From Acidobacteriaceae bacterium (GTDB taxonomy: Bacteria > Acidobacteriota > Terriglobia > Terriglobales > Acidobacteriaceae), in NCBI GenBank assembly GCA_003160215.1, contig PLQW01000124.1, forward strand, positions 1 to 40,504: DNA of 40,504 bases, read 5' to 3'. This document shows, one piece after another, positions 1 to 8,848 of the stretch. The stretch's first letter is position 1. Every line of letters begins with the position of its first letter. Under the pieces are notes generated by a model that had not been told where the DNA came from, ran no database searches, and saw only the letters and a list, made by a program, of their open reading frames with translations. The position numbers and the translations under genes are program-made.

Positions 1-2950
1 AGGCCAGCGCGCGGTCCTCGTAATTGACCCAATAACCTGCCTGCAGAAGCGCCATGGTGAGATCGGCATCTTCGGCGACGGTGTCGTGATGATAACCACC
101 GGCGGCGCGAACCGGAGCGGTGCGCCATGCGCCAATGGCGCCAGGGACCACGCTCACGGCATTGAGCGTGTTCAGCGCGCGCCGTTCGAAGTTCTGGCTG
201 GTGATGTACTCCAAGGCTTGCCAGCGGGTCCACAGATTGACACGATTGCCGACTTTGGCGTTGCCCGCCATCGCCCCGACCCGCGGATCGCTAAAGTGCG
301 GCACCAGTTTCGAGATCGCATCGGGCGCCACCAGGGTGTCTGCGTCGATACCCACAAATAACTCTTCCGTCACTTGCTCGAGTCCGAAGTTGAGCGCGTC
401 GGCCTTGCCGGAGTTCAGCTTGGTTAGCACCGTGACGCGCCCGGCAGCGATTTCTTTCTGGAAAGTGGAGCGCGTGAGTTCCAGGGTTGCGTCCGTCGAG
501 CCATCGTCGATCACAATGACACGGAGGTTCTTGTAATCGGAATCCAGCACCGAACGCACGGTGCGCTCTATGACTTTCTCCTCGTTGTAGGCCGGAACGA
601 GTACAGCGACTGCCGGCCGGTAGCTCGGGTCGAAGCTGGTCTTACGGCGATGGAACCGGTCAAAGATGGCCAGAGTTCCAACCAGCACGAGGCGTCCGCT
701 CATGAGCACGTCGCCCACGAAGAAAACGAAGATAATGAACGACGAGACAAAGCCGAACATGCCGAAGCTAAGACCATCCACCCAGGCGGCCCAGCGTTCG
801 TTGGTCGAGATGGGTGGCATGACCTCCGCGCGGGTCTTGCCCAGCAGATCGGAGACGGGCACGATCTCGTAGCCGCGCGCCTTCAGGGTGTCGATGATGG
901 CGCCCAGCGCCTTGACGGTTTCTCTGCGATCGCCTCCGCCGTCGTGCAGCAGGATGATGTTCCCGCAGGCAAGATTACCGGCCTGACAGGGCGGCAGGTT
1001 GGCCAACACATCACTAACGATTTCGTTTGCCGAGCGGCGCGGATTATCGTGCCAGTCGTTCGGGTCAATCTTGTCTCCCACCGTAATAAAGCCCATGTCC
1101 TGAGAGAGCTCCAGAGGGCGCACCTGGTCGGCGGTATCGGGCTCCTGGTCAATGGAATAGGGGGGACGGAAGAGTACCGGCTTAACTCCGAGCTTGCCCT
1201 CGAACAACCGCTCCGTGAGATTCAGTTCGACTTCAAAGTAGCGTTTCGAGATGTTGCTGATATCAGGATGGGTGAAGGTGTGGTTCCCGATCTCGTGTCC
1301 CTCGTTGTAAATGCGCTTGGCAACGCCGGGATACCTTTCGACTTCCAGCCCGATGAGGAAGAAGGTAGCTTTGACGCTTTTTGCTTTCAGCACGTCGAGA
1401 ATCTTGGGGGTCCATGTAGGGTCTGGGCCGTCATCGAAGGTGATTGCAACTTTCTTTTGTGAGGTCCCGCCGTACATGTCGACTTCATACGGCGAAGGCA
1501 TGGTCTTAAAGACCTCATCGCTGACCAGGTTGGTATTCGGATCGACCGTGATCGTGCGTTCGCCGGAGGCCGGACGCGAGGCGATGCGCAGGACTTCGCC
1601 TTGCCCTTCGATGTCCACATCCTGCCCGGGAGGAACAGTGTCCAGCTTGCCCGGCGCATTGGCCTCGAACGGCTTGTCCCACACTGCCCACAGCGAGCGG
1701 TCTTCCGAACCGAGTCTCCATAATGCGAAGGTATCGATTCCCAGCGCGTGGGCGGCCCGCATCTGGTTGAGCACGGTCACACCATCGAGAAACCACACGT
1801 CATGGCGGACATTGCTGTCGTCGAGATAGGCAAAGTGTGGATTCATGGCATCGTCATCGAAGTTCACGTCGGTCTCAGCGTCTTCGGCTTCGAGCCATGC
1901 GTCCTGCGCCGAGACGGTGTGCACGTTCGCGGGTGGCGTGCCTTTCTTCTGCCCCTTTTTCATCGCCCAGTCATAGCCGTAATTGCCGACCGCGCAGATG
2001 ATTTTCTCCCGGGGAATGACCTTGAGGGCGTCCTGCAGGTTCTTCAGGAACCAGTCCTGCCCGGCGACTGGACCGGAGTCGCCCCCGGGGTAGTGCTGGT
2101 CATAGTTCATCAGGATCAAGCCATCGGAGATTTTTGCGATGGCAGAGTAGTCAAACGTCCGGTCGTTGACCGGCACGGCGATATACAGCTTCAGGCCCTT
2201 GGCGTGAAGATCATCGTAGAGTTCTTGTACCAGCACGTGGTAGTCGTTCTGTGAGCTTTCGGGAAATGCCTCAATGTCCAGCGTGATCCCCTTGTACTGG
2301 TCCGTGGCCAGGAAACTCATGAGCTCGCTGCGGAAGCGCTGGCGCGCCGCGGGATCGGCCAGGAATTTCGCGGTAATGTCGGGCTGCCACTCATTGCTGA
2401 TGGGATCGAAGTTGTTCACCAGCGGCAGAACTTCCATCTGCGCCTTTTCGCCCTTGAGGAAAGGCATAACCCGCTCGTCCACCGGACGTGGTTTGCCCTT
2501 GTCGTCCATCACGTTGAACAAAGTGTTCAGTTCGGTGACCGCTTGCAGCCGGCCGTCCGCGGTCAGGACATGCATCCACTCAGGAAATAACAGATCGATC
2601 TGCGGGTAATATTCTTTCAAGGAAGCGAAGCTGGCCGCGTCCCACTGCACATAGAAAGCCCCACGAATGCCTTCGTCGGAGTTCAGCACCACCTGCGAGG
2701 CGGGCTGTTTGGTTTTGCGGTGAGTATTGGGACGCCGCGGCGGCTTGTGCTTCTGGCTTTCCTTAAGAGCGTGGTAGGGCTTCTTGACTCCAGGCAGGCT
2801 CACACCAGGCACTGACGATCCACGAATGATGGTGGCGACAAAAAACACGCCCAGCAACGTGATGACGATCACGCTGGTATCGAGAACGAGCCGCAAACGG
2901 CGCCAGCGTTTGCGATCGGGATCGAAGAAAATCTGTTTCGACTTAGGCAT
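1..2950 (-). CDS. GH18-type glycosidase / NodB deacetylase / GT2 glycosyltransferase fusion, 3' end cut by the window
   Basis: The frame is open from the ATG at 2950 to the window edge (983 codons, no stop). Residues 21-42 form one membrane segment after a basic N-terminus. Residues about 90-440 resemble the GH18/YaaH family, with GITLDIEAF near 221-229 matching the catalytic DxxDxDxE-type motif (the E of LDIE is the expected acid). Residues about 495-700 are a NodB polysaccharide deacetylase: TFDDGPD near 503, NHTFTHPD near 550 and FRPPYS near 593 are the metal and catalytic motifs. A membrane segment near 735-765 precedes a GT2 domain from about 780 (VPAYNEE, DDGS, GIDADT and the EDADLT motif at the edge). 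The QxxRW motif and the GT2 membrane segments should lie outside. The protein probably makes and trims or deacetylates an exported beta-linked polysaccharide, combining on one chain roles like PgaB and PgaC. The substrate is unknown. Confidence 0.9.
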   Translation of the reverse strand, partial: MPKSKQIFFDPDRKRWRRLRLVLDTSVIVITLLGVFFVATIIRGSSVPGVSLPGVKKPYHALKESQKHKPPRRPNTHRKTKQPASQVVLNSDEGIRGAFYVQWDAASFASLKEYYPQIDLLFPEWMHVLTADGRLQAVTELNTLFNVMDDKGKPRPVDERVMPFLKGEKAQMEVLPLVNNFDPISNEWQPDITAKFLADPAARQRFRSELMSFLATDQYKGITLDIEAFPESSQNDYHVLVQELYDDLHAKGLKLYIAVPVNDRTFDYSAIAKISDGLILMNYDQHYPGGDSGPVAGQDWFLKNLQDALKVIPREKIICAVGNYGYDWAMKKGQKKGTPPANVHTVSAQDAWLEAEDAETDVNFDDDAMNPHFAYLDDSNVRHDVWFLDGVTVLNQMRAAHALGIDTFALWRLGSEDRSLWAVWDKPFEANAPGKLDTVPPGQDVDIEGQGEVLRIASRPASGERTITVDPNTNLVSDEVFKTMPSPYEVDMYGGTSQKKVAITFDDGPDPTWTPKILDVLKAKSVKATFFLIGLEVERYPGVAKRIYNEGHEIGNHTFTHPDISNISKRYFEVELNLTERLFEGKLGVKPVLFRPPYSIDQEPDTADQVRPLELSQDMGFITVGDKIDPNDWHDNPRRSANEIVSDVLANLPPCQAGNLACGNIILLHDGGGDRRETVKALGAIIDTLKARGYEIVPVSDLLGKTRAEVMPPISTNERWAAWVDGLSFGMFGFVSSFIIFVFFVGDVLMSGRLVLVGTLAIFDRFHRRKTSFDPSYRPAVAVLVPAYNEEKVIERTVRSVLDSDYKNLRVIVIDDGSTDATLELTRSTFQKEIAAGRVTVLTKLNSGKADALNFGLEQVTEELFVGIDADTLVAPDAISKLVPHFSDPRVGAMAGNAKVGNRVNLWTRWQALEYITSQNFERRALNTLNAVSVVPGAIGAWRTAPVRAAGGYHHDTVAEDADLTMALLQAGYWVNYEDRALA

Positions 2951-2968
2951 TCGAGGCCAATTTATCGT

Positions 2969-3073
2969 AGCACTTTGGCAGGTAGCACTTAGCGGTTGGC
3001 ATTTGGCATTTAGTGGAAGCTTCCGCCAAATGCTAAATGCCAACCGCTAGGTGCTATCTGCAAGCTGCTATAT
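2969..3073. repeat. Heptamer-repeat tract forming an 84-bp palindrome
   Basis: Fifteen consecutive 7-bp units can be laid out without a register break (AGCACTT, TAGCGGT, TGGCATT, GCTAAAT, GCTATCT and so on). Within it, 2978-3016 and 3023-3061 are 39-bp inverted arms with about five mismatches around AAGCTT. It fills the space between two divergent genes and so covers their likely promoters. It belongs to the same family as ten other tracts in the window. Confidence 0.8.
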
Positions 3074-3080
3074 TCGCCAC

Positions 3081-4511
3081 GTGCGCGAACAGGAACTCAA
3101 CTCGCTGGGGAGGACTGGGACGCACCCGTTCTGGGACATGCTCCGGGAGTCTCGGAAGTACTTCCTGCTGGTCACACTGGCCGCTTTTGCGCTGCGGCTT
3201 TTCTTCTATTTTAGATTCCCGCATGTCACCGGCGATTCGCTGATTTACGGTGACATCGCCAAGAACTGGCTTCAGCACGGCATCTACGGCTTGACCCATG
3301 CCGAAGGCCCGCGGCCTACGTGGATCCGCCTGCCGGGCTATCCCGCATTTCTGGCCGCTTGCTTTGCGCTATTTGGAACCGAGCACTATCACGCCGTCCT
3401 GCTGGTGCAGATCGTTTTCGACGTGGCTGGCTGTTTCGTCATTGCCGACCTGGCGCGCAGAACGGTGTCGCCGCGGGCTGCGCGGTTCGCGTTTCTGCTG
3501 GCTGCGCTGTGCCCCTTTACCGCCGATTACACAGTGGCTCCTCTGGCCGAGACGCTGAGCATCTTCTTCACTGCGGTCGTGCTCGATTGCGCAGTCGCCG
3601 CGTTCCAGGCGTCGGAAGAGGGGCTTACACACTGGTCTGCCTGGATGGGTTGCGCCATTGCCGTTTCCGCCGGAATCCTGCTCCGCCCCGACGGTGGCAT
3701 TCTGCTGGTGGCGCTGGGTCTGTTCCTGCTATGGCGGATGTGGCAAAGGCCCGCGGAGCGCGCGCGCCTGTTCTGGGCGGGAGCGGTGGTGCTGGCGGTT
3801 TCGCTGGCTTCCCTGGCGCCGTGGACGGTCCGAAATTGGCGCGACTTCCACCGCTTCGAGCCCCTGGCCCCGCGTTACGCCAGCGATCCGGACGAGTTTG
3901 TTCCGTCTGGTTTCGACAAGTGGATGCGAACCTGGGTCGTGGATTACGTTTCGACGGAGGAGGTGTACTGGCAGGTTCCGGGCGATAACGTTGATTTGCA
4001 GAACCTGCCTTCGCGGGCGTTCGACAGCGCGCAGGAGCGCGAGAAGACTCAGGCTATCTTCGACGATTACGCCAAGACGCACGTGGTCGATCCCGAACTG
4101 AACGCTCGCTTTGCAGAGTTGGCGAACGAGCGCATAAAACGGGCGCCATTGCGCTATTACGTCTGGCTGCCCGCGTTGCGCATCGCCGACATGTGGCTGC
4201 GTCCCCGCACGGAAATGCTGCCTCTCAACACGCGCTGGTGGGAGTACAGCGACGACACCGAGGGCTGCGTCCTGGCCACGCTCTGGGGCGCGCTCAATCT
4301 GCTGTTCCTGTTCGCAGCGCTGATGGGACTGGTGCGCGGGCCGCAGCCTCGGTATCTCGCTTTTATGTTGCTATTCGTGCTCTTACGCTCGGCGTTCCTG
4401 GGGACCATGGAGAACCCCGAGCCGCGCTACACGCTGGAATGTTTTCCGGTGGTGCTGTTGCTGGGTGGCGCGTGGCTATCGGGAATTAGAGCAGTTTCAG
4501 AATTGTTGTAG
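3081..4511 (+). CDS. GT39-like (dolichyl-phosphate-mannose/ArnT type) membrane glycosyltransferase
   Basis: About 476 residues with many hydrophobic segments. The N-terminal block GDSLIYGDIAKNW followed by RLPGYPAFLA matches the first periplasmic loop of GT39/ArnT-like enzymes, where an acidic residue binds the polyprenyl-phosphate sugar donor. The C-terminal half is a soluble loop followed by three or four further membrane segments. It likely transfers a sugar from a lipid carrier on the outer face of the inner membrane; the acceptor is unknown. The frame is also open from a GTG at 3051, but that codon lies inside the palindromic heptamer tract, so I prefer the GTG at 3081 or the ATG at 3138. 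None has a strong ribosome site. It is divergent from the polysaccharide fusion gene, which suggests a shared envelope-glycan role. Confidence 0.85.
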   Translation: MREQELNSLGRTGTHPFWDMLRESRKYFLLVTLAAFALRLFFYFRFPHVTGDSLIYGDIAKNWLQHGIYGLTHAEGPRPTWIRLPGYPAFLAACFALFGTEHYHAVLLVQIVFDVAGCFVIADLARRTVSPRAARFAFLLAALCPFTADYTVAPLAETLSIFFTAVVLDCAVAAFQASEEGLTHWSAWMGCAIAVSAGILLRPDGGILLVALGLFLLWRMWQRPAERARLFWAGAVVLAVSLASLAPWTVRNWRDFHRFEPLAPRYASDPDEFVPSGFDKWMRTWVVDYVSTEEVYWQVPGDNVDLQNLPSRAFDSAQEREKTQAIFDDYAKTHVVDPELNARFAELANERIKRAPLRYYVWLPALRIADMWLRPRTEMLPLNTRWWEYSDDTEGCVLATLWGALNLLFLFAALMGLVRGPQPRYLAFMLLFVLLRSAFLGTMENPEPRYTLECFPVVLLLGGAWLSGIRAVSELL

Positions 4512-4972
4512 TGCGCGAGTACGGTAGAGCGGCGCTTTAGACCGGGGTCCCCGGCACACGCCGCTTTTGCGTGTGCTGGGGTGGTAGCGCCGCGCTTGCG
4601 GCGGATAAACGAATCGCTCAAGCCTTATAGTGTGGGGCCATCTTGGACGCCAGCCTGGAGGCCCGCACTACCCGTGCCGGCGAATGCACCAATCCTGGAA
4701 CCGATCTGGCCTTGCCTATTGGCGCAAAAGTAACATTCTCCTGTGCTACTCTCAGGTGGTACTCTGATTTGCCAACAGTGGGTAGAAGCCCGCTCGTTCG
4801 CGTCGCGAAAGAGTGGAGCGCAACTGGAACGGAATTCCATCCGGCGTTAACCTCGGAAAACAGACCTCGTTATCTGCCGGACTCATGCATTTTGGTTGAC
4901 TGCGCGTGAGTGCCACTTCTGTCATAAACTATAGGCAGCAACCTTCATACCTTTAGAAAGAAATAGCTCGTA
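4512..4972. other. 461-bp intergenic region upstream of mreB
   Basis: No convincing gene: an 88-codon open frame at 4643-4909 has no family features. The first part holds a REP-like double hairpin (4528-4593) and a degenerate GGCCCGCA-type hairpin near 4643-4670. The second part should contain the mreB promoter. TTGACT at 4896 and CATAAA at 4923 are candidates, but their spacing of 21 bases is poor. Confidence 0.5.
4528..4593. repeat. REP-like nested inverted repeat downstream of the GT39 gene
   Basis: The outer arms AGCGGCGCT and AGCGCCGC enclose inner arms CCCCGGCACACG and CGTGTGCTGGGG (one mismatch). It may act as a terminator or as a REP element; there is no T-run right after it. Confidence 0.5.
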
Positions 4973-6037
4973 ATGTCATCTAACGGCTTTCATAGTAGCG
5001 CCTCGCGATTCAGCAACATGCGCTCGCTGTTCAGCATGTTCTCCAGCGATCTTGCCATCGACCTGGGGACGGCGAACACGCTGGTGTACGCGCGCGGCAA
5101 AGGCATCGTGGTCAACGAGCCTTCCATCGTCGCCATCAACAAGAACACGGGTGAAGTAGAAGCCGTGGGCAAAGAGGCCAAGGAGATGCTTGGCCGCACC
5201 CCCGGCAACATCGTCGCCATCAAGCCCATGAAAGACGGCGTGATCGCCGACTTCAAAGTTACCGAGAAGATGCTGAACTACTTCATCCAGAAGGCCCACA
5301 ACCGCAAGATGCTGGTGCATCCCCGCATCGTGATTGGCGTGCCTTCGGAGATCACGCAGGTGGAAAAGCGCGCGGTCATGGACTCCGCCTATCGCGCCAA
5401 GGCCAGCGAGGTTCACCTGGTGGAACAGGCGATGGTGGCCGCGATCGGCGCGGGCCTGCCTATCACCGAGCCCAGCGGCAACATGGTGGTCGATATTGGC
5501 GGCGGCACCACCGACGTCGCGGTTATTTCGCTCAGCGGCATCGTGTATTCGCGCTCGGTCCGCATGGCCGGCAATCAGATGGACGAGTCCATCATGAATT
5601 ACCTGAAGCGCAAGTACAATCTGCTGATTGGCGAGCGCACCGCCGAACAGATCAAGATCGAGATCGGCTCCGCCTATCCGCTGGACAAGCCGCTCACCAT
5701 GGAGATCAAGGGCCGCAACCTGATCGAGGGTGTGCCCAAGACCATTACGATTGACGACAGCGAGATCCGCGAGTCGCTCAGCGAATGTGTTTCCACAGTG
5801 ATGAACGCGATCCGCGTAGCGCTGGAGCGTACGCCTCCGGAGTTGTCGGCCGACATCAGCGATCGCGGCATTGTGCTGACCGGCGGCGGTGCACTGCTGA
5901 AGAACCTGGACAAGCGCATTCGCGAGGAAACCGGGCTGCCGGTCTCGATTGCGGACGACCCGTTGTGCAGCGTGGTGCTGGGCACGGGAAAAATGTTGAG
6001 CGACTTCAAGCTGCTGCGGAAAATCTCGATTGACTAG
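4973..6037 (+). CDS. mreB: Rod shape-determining protein MreB
   Basis: A bacterial actin of 354 residues, the usual length plus about 20 extra N-terminal residues. Its ATP-binding motifs are complete: phosphate-1 [14 protein letters not shown], phosphate-2 [16 protein letters not shown] and adenosine [15 protein letters not shown]. It polymerises on the inner face of the membrane and guides the elongation peptidoglycan machinery encoded directly downstream. The ATG at 4973 follows a purine-rich AGAAAGAAATAG stretch. Internal ATGs at 5018 and 5036 would give the more typical N-terminus [11 protein letters not shown], so the first 15-21 residues are uncertain. It is first gene of the mreBCD-mrdA-rodA cluster and is separated from mreC by a REP element. 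Confidence 0.97.
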   Translation: MSSNGFHSSASRFSNMRSLFSMFSSDLAIDLGTANTLVYARGKGIVVNEPSIVAINKNTGEVEAVGKEAKEMLGRTPGNIVAIKPMKDGVIADFKVTEKMLNYFIQKAHNRKMLVHPRIVIGVPSEITQVEKRAVMDSAYRAKASEVHLVEQAMVAAIGAGLPITEPSGNMVVDIGGGTTDVAVISLSGIVYSRSVRMAGNQMDESIMNYLKRKYNLLIGERTAEQIKIEIGSAYPLDKPLTMEIKGRNLIEGVPKTITIDDSEIRESLSECVSTVMNAIRVALERTPPELSADISDRGIVLTGGGALLKNLDKRIREETGLPVSIADDPLCSVVLGTGKMLSDFKLLRKISID

Positions 6038-6072
6038 CGGCGGGCATGTCCCTTCGGCGGCGCGAGTCTATT

Positions 6073-6167
6073 TTGAATTGTCATCACGAGCGCAGCGAGG
6101 GATCTGCTTTTCTCGAGAGGCGCAGGAAGAAAGCAGATGCCTCGCTTCGCTCGTCATGACAATTCAA
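6073..6167. repeat. REP-like inverted repeat, CTCGCTTCGCTCGT family (copy 1)
   Basis: The left arm TTGAATTGTCATCACGAGCG and its inverted right arm ending at 6167 flank GCAGCGAGGGATCTGC and its complement. Related copies occur at 20746-20866 and 32807-32926, with remnants near 36655 and 37371. It sits between mreB and mreC, inside what should be one operon. Confidence 0.85.
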
Positions 6168-6197
6168 GTGCTTGCGTTCCCCGAAGCAGCGTAGTGT

Positions 6198-7598
6198 ATG
6201 GATACATTTCTCGGCCGCTATAAAAACCTGATTGTGCTGGCGGCCATTCTGTTCGCCCAGATTATCGCTCTGGCCGTACAGGTGCGCCGCCCAACCCAAG
6301 GCGGCGACACCCGCCTCCTCCGCCTGTGGGCGATCTCCGCCGTGACTCCGATCGAAAAAGCGGTGGTGCACTCGCAGAAATGGGTGTACGACACTTGGAA
6401 CACCTACGCTTATCTTCGCGGAGTTCGCAGGGAAAACCGGCAACTCCGCGCCGAGATCGAGCGCATGAGGGTTGAAGACGCCCGCTTCGCCGAGGACGCG
6501 CGTATGGCGCGTCGCATCCAGGCATTGCTCGCATTCAAGGAGCAGTACGTCGATACCACCGTCGCGGCCCAGGTCATCGGCACCAGTGGCAGCGAGCAAT
6601 CGCGCATCCTGTACTTGGATAAAGGATCAAGGGATGGCATTAAGCCAGACATGGCCGTAATCACCCCGACCGGCATCGTGGGCAAGGTTGTGCAGGTGTT
6701 TCCCGACTCCTCCCAGGTTTTGCCGATCAACGATCAATTCAGCGGAGTGGGTGCCGCGCTGAAGTCCTCCCGTCTCCAGGGCATCCTGAAGGGAGCGCCG
6801 AATGGCGCGACCACCCTGCAATACGTCATGAGCGACGAGAAGGTAGAACCCGGCGAAGAGGTGATCACCAGCGGTGGAGACCGCATCTTCCCCAAAGGTT
6901 TGCCGGTCGGCAAAGTCGTCTCGGTCGAGCCCGGGAAAGATCTATTCCTGAACATTCGCGTCGTTCCCGCAGCCCGCCTCGATCAGGTGGAGGAAGTGCT
7001 GGTCGTCACCAAAATCCTGGAAAGGGAGCCGGACACCAAGGATTTGGGCCCGCTTCGCGCGTCGGATATTTTGGCCGAACGGTTGCCGACCGTTCCTGCC
7101 AAGCCCGAAGTTGACGCCGCCGGAAACGCAAAGCCTGGCGCTGGGAACGCGACCACGGCCGGCGCGGTCCCCGCGACAGGAGCGGCTGCAAGCGCCGCTC
7201 ATCCCGGAGCGGCGGGAACTCCAGCCGCGAACAAGCCGGCAACTGGCAGTTCGACAGCGGGCGCTCCCAAGCCCAACGGAGCGGCTACTGCTGTGCACGG
7301 TGCTCCGTCAGGCACAACGGCGACAAGCCCCGGAGTGTCGAAATCGCCGAAACCCGCGACTGCCAGCGGAACGCCTCCTGCTAAAGTTGCGAAACCGCTA
7401 AACGGCGCCGGAACGGCAACTGCGCCAAATACAAATCGCACCGCGCCAGCAGCTACTCCATCGCCGGCGAACGGCCCCACGAACCGCGAAGAGACGACGC
7501 CTGCGCCGAAGCAGGCCAAGCCGGCTCCGCAGCAGACGCCAAGTGCGAATCCGCAGCAGCCTTCGACGACGCCTGCCGGGGAGCCGCCACCGCAATGA
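6198..7598 (+). CDS. mreC: Rod shape-determining protein MreC with a long Pro/Ala/Thr-rich tail
   Basis: 466 residues. One membrane helix lies near residues 10-29 (IVLAAILFAQIIALAVQV), followed by a helical segment at about 70-115 and the MreC beta-barrel domain at about 120-275 (QSRILYLDKGSRDGI, ITPTGIVGKVV, VITSGGDRIFPKGLPVG). Typical MreC ends soon after that; here residues about 295-466 are a low-complexity tail rich in Pro, Ala, Thr and Lys that should lie in the periplasm. MreC links cytoplasmic MreB to the periplasmic part of PBP2 and RodA and activates synthesis. The start ATG at 6198 has only a weak ribosome site. The stop overlaps the mreD start (ATGA), indicating coupled translation. 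Confidence 0.95.
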   Translation: MDTFLGRYKNLIVLAAILFAQIIALAVQVRRPTQGGDTRLLRLWAISAVTPIEKAVVHSQKWVYDTWNTYAYLRGVRRENRQLRAEIERMRVEDARFAEDARMARRIQALLAFKEQYVDTTVAAQVIGTSGSEQSRILYLDKGSRDGIKPDMAVITPTGIVGKVVQVFPDSSQVLPINDQFSGVGAALKSSRLQGILKGAPNGATTLQYVMSDEKVEPGEEVITSGGDRIFPKGLPVGKVVSVEPGKDLFLNIRVVPAARLDQVEEVLVVTKILEREPDTKDLGPLRASDILAERLPTVPAKPEVDAAGNAKPGAGNATTAGAVPATGAAASAAHPGAAGTPAANKPATGSSTAGAPKPNGAATAVHGAPSGTTATSPGVSKSPKPATASGTPPAKVAKPLNGAGTATAPNTNRTAPAATPSPANGPTNREETTPAPKQAKPAPQQTPSANPQQPSTTPAGEPPPQ

Positions 7599-8137
7599 GC
7601 AGCCGAGTCATGCCATTCCGGGGAAGCCTGACATCGCGGGACCAGGTCGCGGTCTACGAGTTCAGTTGGCCCGCGGTCATCTTCATCCCCCTGGTTGCGG
7701 TACTAGTCCAGATCTTCATTCCAGTGCGGGTCCGCTTTCTCCCGATCATTGACCTGCCGCTCATGGTCACCATCTTCTTCGCGGTGGCCCGGCGCAACCC
7801 GGTCAGCGGATGCCTCACGGGCTGCGCGATCGGCCTGCTGCAGGACCTGTTCGCCGGGCCGAGCCATCCGCTGGGCATGTACGGAATTGCTTTGACGATC
7901 ATCGGTTACATGGCGTCATCGCTGGGCCTGAAGATCGACGTCGAGAACCCCGGCTCGCGATTCATCATCACTTACGTCTTTTTCGTGGCCCACCAGGGAA
8001 TCTATTACGGCGTGGCGCACGGCCTGCTTCGCCAGGTGCAGCAGTGGAGTTGGAGCCACGTGGCCATTTCCGCGCTGGCCAATGCCGTCATTGGGCTGTT
8101 CGTCTTCAAGTTCCTGGACAGGTTCAAGGAGCGGTGA
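7595..8137 (+). CDS. mreD: Rod shape-determining protein MreD
   Basis: 180 residues, the normal size, with about five or six membrane helices (VIFIPLVAVLVQIFI, LPIIDLPLMVTIFFAVA and onward). The central GLLQDLFAGPSHPLGMYGI is the best conserved MreD stretch. It is the integral membrane partner of MreC in the elongasome. Its ATG overlaps the mreC TGA by four bases. Past its stop the operon is interrupted by an antisense toxin-antitoxin relic before mrdA. Confidence 0.95.
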   Translation: MSSRVMPFRGSLTSRDQVAVYEFSWPAVIFIPLVAVLVQIFIPVRVRFLPIIDLPLMVTIFFAVARRNPVSGCLTGCAIGLLQDLFAGPSHPLGMYGIALTIIGYMASSLGLKIDVENPGSRFIITYVFFVAHQGIYYGVAHGLLRQVQQWSWSHVAISALANAVIGLFVFKFLDRFKER

Positions 8138-8147
8138 GCGAACGGTA

Positions 8148-8540
8148 TTAAAAGAACACCGCAGGAGACACGCCGAACCTCGCGCTCAGCCGCTTGATGT
8201 GTTCCCTGGTGAGTTCTCGTTTACCGTGCAAGACTTCGGAGGCGATACTCTCGGCACCAAACACACTCACCAGGTCCTTCTGCCGCAATCCGTGGGCCTC
8301 CATCAAGTGCCGAATGATCGCTACCGGTGTCGCTTCGGGGACGGGAAAGTGTTTCGCCTCAAAGTCCTCGATCAACACCGCCAGGAGTTCGATGAGCTTC
8401 TCCTGCGCCCGAGTAACCGACTTCTTGCTGGTCAGTTTTTCGAGTAGGCGAACATACGCCTGGTTCTGCCCCTCGTCACGAATGACCTCAGGCCTCGTCT
8501 CGGAAAGCAAAGCGGCATAATTGGCGGCCAATGCGTTCAT
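8148..8540 (-). CDS. higA: HigA-like helix-turn-helix antitoxin, apparently orphaned
   Basis: 130 residues. The C-terminal half is an XRE-type helix-turn-helix (HLMEAHGLRQKDLVSVFGAE, then SEVLHGKRELTREHIKRLS), and the N-terminal half is helical and acidic, as in HigA antitoxins that bind toxin and operator. The ATG at 8540 overlaps the TGA of the upstream higB remnant (ATGA), the usual arrangement in higBA operons; an in-frame GTG at 8549 is the alternative. It lies antisense between mreD and mrdA. With no intact toxin beside it, it may be a free repressor or the surviving half of a decayed module. Confidence 0.85.
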   Translation of the reverse strand: MNALAANYAALLSETRPEVIRDEGQNQAYVRLLEKLTSKKSVTRAQEKLIELLAVLIEDFEAKHFPVPEATPVAIIRHLMEAHGLRQKDLVSVFGAESIASEVLHGKRELTREHIKRLSARFGVSPAVFF

Positions 8541-8716
8541 TTCTTCCACTTACCTCGGTTGTATTCGGTGTGCGTCAGAAGCTGCTTGACGAAGATAATC
8601 TGCCATCGGTATTCAATCTTGACGACAAGGCGATAACTGTTGCCTTTGATGTTGAACAGTATACGGATCCGCGAGTCGCGGATGATTTTTCCCCTGCGCT
8701 CACGCCCCGATTCGGG
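8537..8716 (-). pseudogene. higB: HigB-type toxin remnant, N-terminal half missing
   Basis: After an in-frame TAG at 8717-8719, 59 codons stay open. They encode ILFNIKGNSYRLVVKIEYRW and then FVKQLLTHTEYNRGKWKK, the typical C-terminal half of HigB mRNA interferases of about 95-100 residues. No ATG, GTG or TTG precedes the conserved part in this frame. The upstream DNA, in any frame, does not resemble the HigB N-terminus. I therefore call it a 5'-deleted toxin gene. Recognition rests on remembered family motifs, not on an alignment. Confidence 0.7.
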
Positions 8717-8834
8717 CTACAATGAGGGCAGAGTTTATCGCCAGTTACCAACTGCAAAGCGAGTGCGAACCCGGCCCGAGAGTATGCCGTCAGAGCAGAG
8801 TAGCTGGCCCGGCGCCAATTGCGCGCCGATTCGT

Positions 8835-8848
8835 AAGTTTCGAAACTT
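8835..8848. promoter_or_regulatory. 14-bp perfect palindrome upstream of mrdA
   Basis: AAGTTTCGAAACTT lies 34 bases before the mrdA ATG. It could be an operator for mrdA or for the antisense relic, or coincidental. No clear promoter hexamers were seen beside it. Confidence 0.3.

Noticed and set aside
650-1829. Plus-strand open frames of 270 and 172 codons within 650-1829
   Set aside because: They are antisense to the GH18-NodB-GT2 gene, whose catalytic motifs are conserved in the minus frame.
3051-3080. GTG at 3051 as the start of the GT39-like gene
   Set aside because: The codon and the following ten lie in a palindromic repeat tract, have no ribosome site and give a sequence unlike the family.
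4643-4909. 88-codon open frame upstream of mreB
   Set aside because: No ribosome site or motif; it begins in a REP-like hairpin and probably overlaps the mreB promoter.
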